Source of the DNA: Candidatus Desantisiibacteriota bacterium
GTDB lineage: Bacteria > UBA9089 > CG2-30-40-21
Length of the DNA stretch: 15,010 nucleotides
Reading direction: 5' to 3'
Assembly: GCA_016208205.1 (NCBI GenBank)
Contig: JACQYP010000088.1
Span: 1 to 15,010, forward strand
Positions 13,600-15,010 of this stretch are shown here, piece by piece (position 1 is the stretch's first letter; each line of letters starts with the position of its first letter). The notes under the pieces were generated by a model. The model did not search any database. It was not told where the DNA came from and saw only the letters and a list, made by a program, of their open reading frames with translations. The position numbers and the translations under genes are program-made.

Positions 13600-14184
13600 T
13601 TGACAGGCAAAGGAAAACTTAAAGAATTTGTTATTGATGTTATTATTCCAGCTTTAATATTGGCTTTATTAATTAGAACCTTTGTTGTGCAGGCATTCAA
13701 AATTCCCTCAGAGTCAATGGTCCCAACCTTGCAGATAGGGGATCATCTTTTTGTATGTAAATTCAGCTATGGACTTAAAATTCCCTTTATTGATAAAACT
13801 ATATTTAAGTGGAATTCTCCAAAAAGAGAGGAGATTATTGTTTTTCGTTATCCGGAAGATCCTAAACGAGACTTTATTAAAAGGGTAATTGGGTTGCCAG
13901 GAGAAAGTTTTCAGGTTGTCAACAAAGAGATTTATATTAATGGCAGCCATTTGATTGAGCCGTATAAGATTCATAATGATTTCTATCCATCTACTACCAA
14001 GTTTTCACCAAGGGATAATTGGGAGAAAAGTAAGGTTATCCTCCCAAATAAGGTCTTTGTTATGGGGGATAATCGGGATAGTAGCTTAGATAGCCGATTT
14101 TGGGGACAACTTGATATCAATATGATCAAGGGAAAGGCTCTCTTTATCTATTGGCCACCATGGCGAATAGGGCTTATTAAGTAA
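13600..14184 (+). CDS. lepB: Signal peptidase I
   Basis: A 194-residue membrane protease that removes Sec and Tat signal peptides on the outer face of the cytoplasmic membrane. One N-terminal membrane segment lies at about 10-31. Box B PSESMVPTL holds the catalytic Ser39. Box D RDFIKRVIGLPGE holds the general-base Lys94. Box E GDNRDSSLDSRFWG lies at about 152-165. It is a short Gram-positive-like form with a single anchor. The start is TTG at 13600, with AGGGGTG about nine bases upstream; the next ATG is inside the catalytic motif, so TTG is required. It sits 167 bases after the pilin-like gene, behind two terminators, so it should have its own promoter, which I could not identify. It is not the prepilin peptidase, which is a different family. 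Confidence 0.95.
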   Translation: MTGKGKLKEFVIDVIIPALILALLIRTFVVQAFKIPSESMVPTLQIGDHLFVCKFSYGLKIPFIDKTIFKWNSPKREEIIVFRYPEDPKRDFIKRVIGLPGESFQVVNKEIYINGSHLIEPYKIHNDFYPSTTKFSPRDNWEKSKVILPNKVFVMGDNRDSSLDSRFWGQLDINMIKGKALFIYWPPWRIGLIK

Positions 14185-14193
14185 GCTGATAGC

Positions 14194-14276
14194 GAATAGG
14201 CTATTAGACTGTTAGGCTGTAGTTTGAAGAACAAACCGCTCTCGTCTTTATTTTCCTAACAGCCTATAGTCTATTC
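14194..14276. repeat. Imperfect inverted repeat between lepB and grpE
   Basis: The arm at 14194-14215 (GAATAGGCTATTAGACTGTTAG) is imperfectly inverted at 14255-14276 (CTAACAGCCTATAGTCTATTC). CTGTAGTTTG and CCTACAGTC nearby recall the GGCTGTAGG family. No CIRCE operator (TTAGCACTC-N9-GAGTGCTAA) was found before grpE. Confidence 0.7.
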
Positions 14277-14314
14277 ACCTACAGTCTTACTTGTGAAATT
14301 GGAGGTAATAGGAC

Positions 14315-14818
14315 TTGAAGAAAAAGAAAGAGCATATTGATGAAATAACCATTTCAGTGAAATCATTAGAAAAGCTTGAGGAAAAGGCGTATTCTTTTGA
14401 TGAATGTATGGAACATCTAAAACGATTAAGGGCTGAGTTTGAAAATTATAAGAAACGCCATGAAAGAATCCTTATGGAAAATAGACAGTTATCTAATGAG
14501 AGGCTGATTAAAGAGTTAATCCCGGTATTAGAGAACCTTGATCGTGCCCTGGATAAAACCAGTCTCGCATCCCCTGAATCCTTTTTTGAGGGAGTCTTTC
14601 TGATTAATTCCCAACTCAATGATATTCTTAAAAAACAAGGCTTGACTAAGATGCAAACCATAGGGGTTCCATTTAATCCAGTGCTTCATGAAGCCTTGAT
14701 GCATGTACCGTCAGAACAATATCCAGAGGATGTGATTATTGAGGATGTTCATGGTGGATACATGTTGTTTGATAGGGTTATTAAACATGCACAGGTAATT
14801 GTTTCAAAAGGGAAATGA
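14315..14818 (+). CDS. grpE: Nucleotide exchange factor GrpE
   Basis: A 167-residue dimeric co-chaperone that releases ADP from DnaK in the cytoplasm. Residues about 14-75 form a Lys/Glu-rich coiled coil, including LKRLRAEFENYKKRHER. The C-terminal beta domain carries FNPVLHEAL, GGYMLFDRVIKHAQVIVSK, the family signature (with KHA where RPA is usual). The start is TTG at 14315, with GGAGG nine bases upstream. There is no ATG before codon 32, so a later start would cut off the N-terminal helix. It is directly followed by dnaJ, 49 bases on, a common heat-shock pairing; dnaK is not in between. The usual heat-shock operator was not seen. Confidence 0.95.
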   Translation: MKKKKEHIDEITISVKSLEKLEEKAYSFDECMEHLKRLRAEFENYKKRHERILMENRQLSNERLIKELIPVLENLDRALDKTSLASPESFFEGVFLINSQLNDILKKQGLTKMQTIGVPFNPVLHEALMHVPSEQYPEDVIIEDVHGGYMLFDRVIKHAQVIVSKGK

Positions 14819-14851
14819 ATAGAATTGATAATTGTTAATTGATAATTCTAC
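14819..14851. repeat. AT-rich inverted repeat between grpE and dnaJ
   Basis: AGAATTGATAATTG...AATTGATAATTCT at 14821-14849 has inverted ends and an internal GATAATT duplication. It is the same type as the AT-rich repeats flanking 4539-4666. Confidence 0.65.
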
Positions 14852-14861
14852 TTAGGGGTGA

Positions 14862-15010
<149 letters not shown>

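Noticed and set aside
14185..14314. CIRCE heat-shock operator before grpE
   Set aside because: The TTAGCACTC-N9-GAGTGCTAA pattern is absent; the inverted repeat there belongs to the spacer repeat type.

Overview
The window comes from an uncultured-looking, AT-leaning bacterium. Housekeeping gene order here (SRP RNA - dnaX - ybaB - recR) matches that of Bacillus and many other phyla. The SRP RNA is the long, Alu-domain type. Four genes appear to start with TTG, and the spacers are crowded with short inverted repeats. A radical-SAM heme-type enzyme, a PocR/GAF/HD-GYP protein and a type IV pilin-like protein would suit an anaerobic, environmental candidate-phylum lineage, but the phylum cannot be fixed from this sequence.

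Layout, left to right. Bases 1-3120 (+) are the 3' part of a very large repeat protein. It has Ala-Gly-Thr-rich 9- and 30-residue repeats, then about 45 ten-residue G-[IV]-x-[IV] repeats (probable beta-solenoid), then a compact C-terminal domain. Bases 3121-3726 hold gene debris: a small gene cut off by a 116-bp MITE-like inverted-repeat element, an attC-like fold, and a C-terminal coding remnant. From 3727 to 12570 everything is on the minus strand. In transcription order this is SRP RNA, dnaX, ybaB, recR, a DUF212/PAP2-like membrane protein, a secreted hypothetical protein, a 600-bp repeat-filled gap, a PocR-GAF-HD-GYP protein, a NirJ2/AhbD-like radical SAM protein, and comF. At about 12.6-12.75 kb divergent sigma70-type promoters drive the SRP RNA leftward and a pilin-like gene rightward. 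The right end (+) carries the pilin-like gene, two tandem terminators, lepB, grpE and the start of dnaJ.

Functional grouping: DnaX (clamp loader), YbaB and RecR form the replication/repair cluster fed by the SRP RNA promoter. The SRP RNA and LepB both serve protein export. GrpE and DnaJ are the DnaK co-chaperones. The HD-GYP protein probably degrades c-di-GMP. The radical SAM protein belongs to the siroheme-to-heme family but has no pathway neighbours here.

The most unusual content is (i) the two-architecture repeat protein and (ii) the mosaic of at least ten inverted-repeat types in the spacers. Several of these overlap stop codons, one nests inside another, one interrupts a small gene, and one GC-rich palindrome sits in frame inside the dnaX linker.
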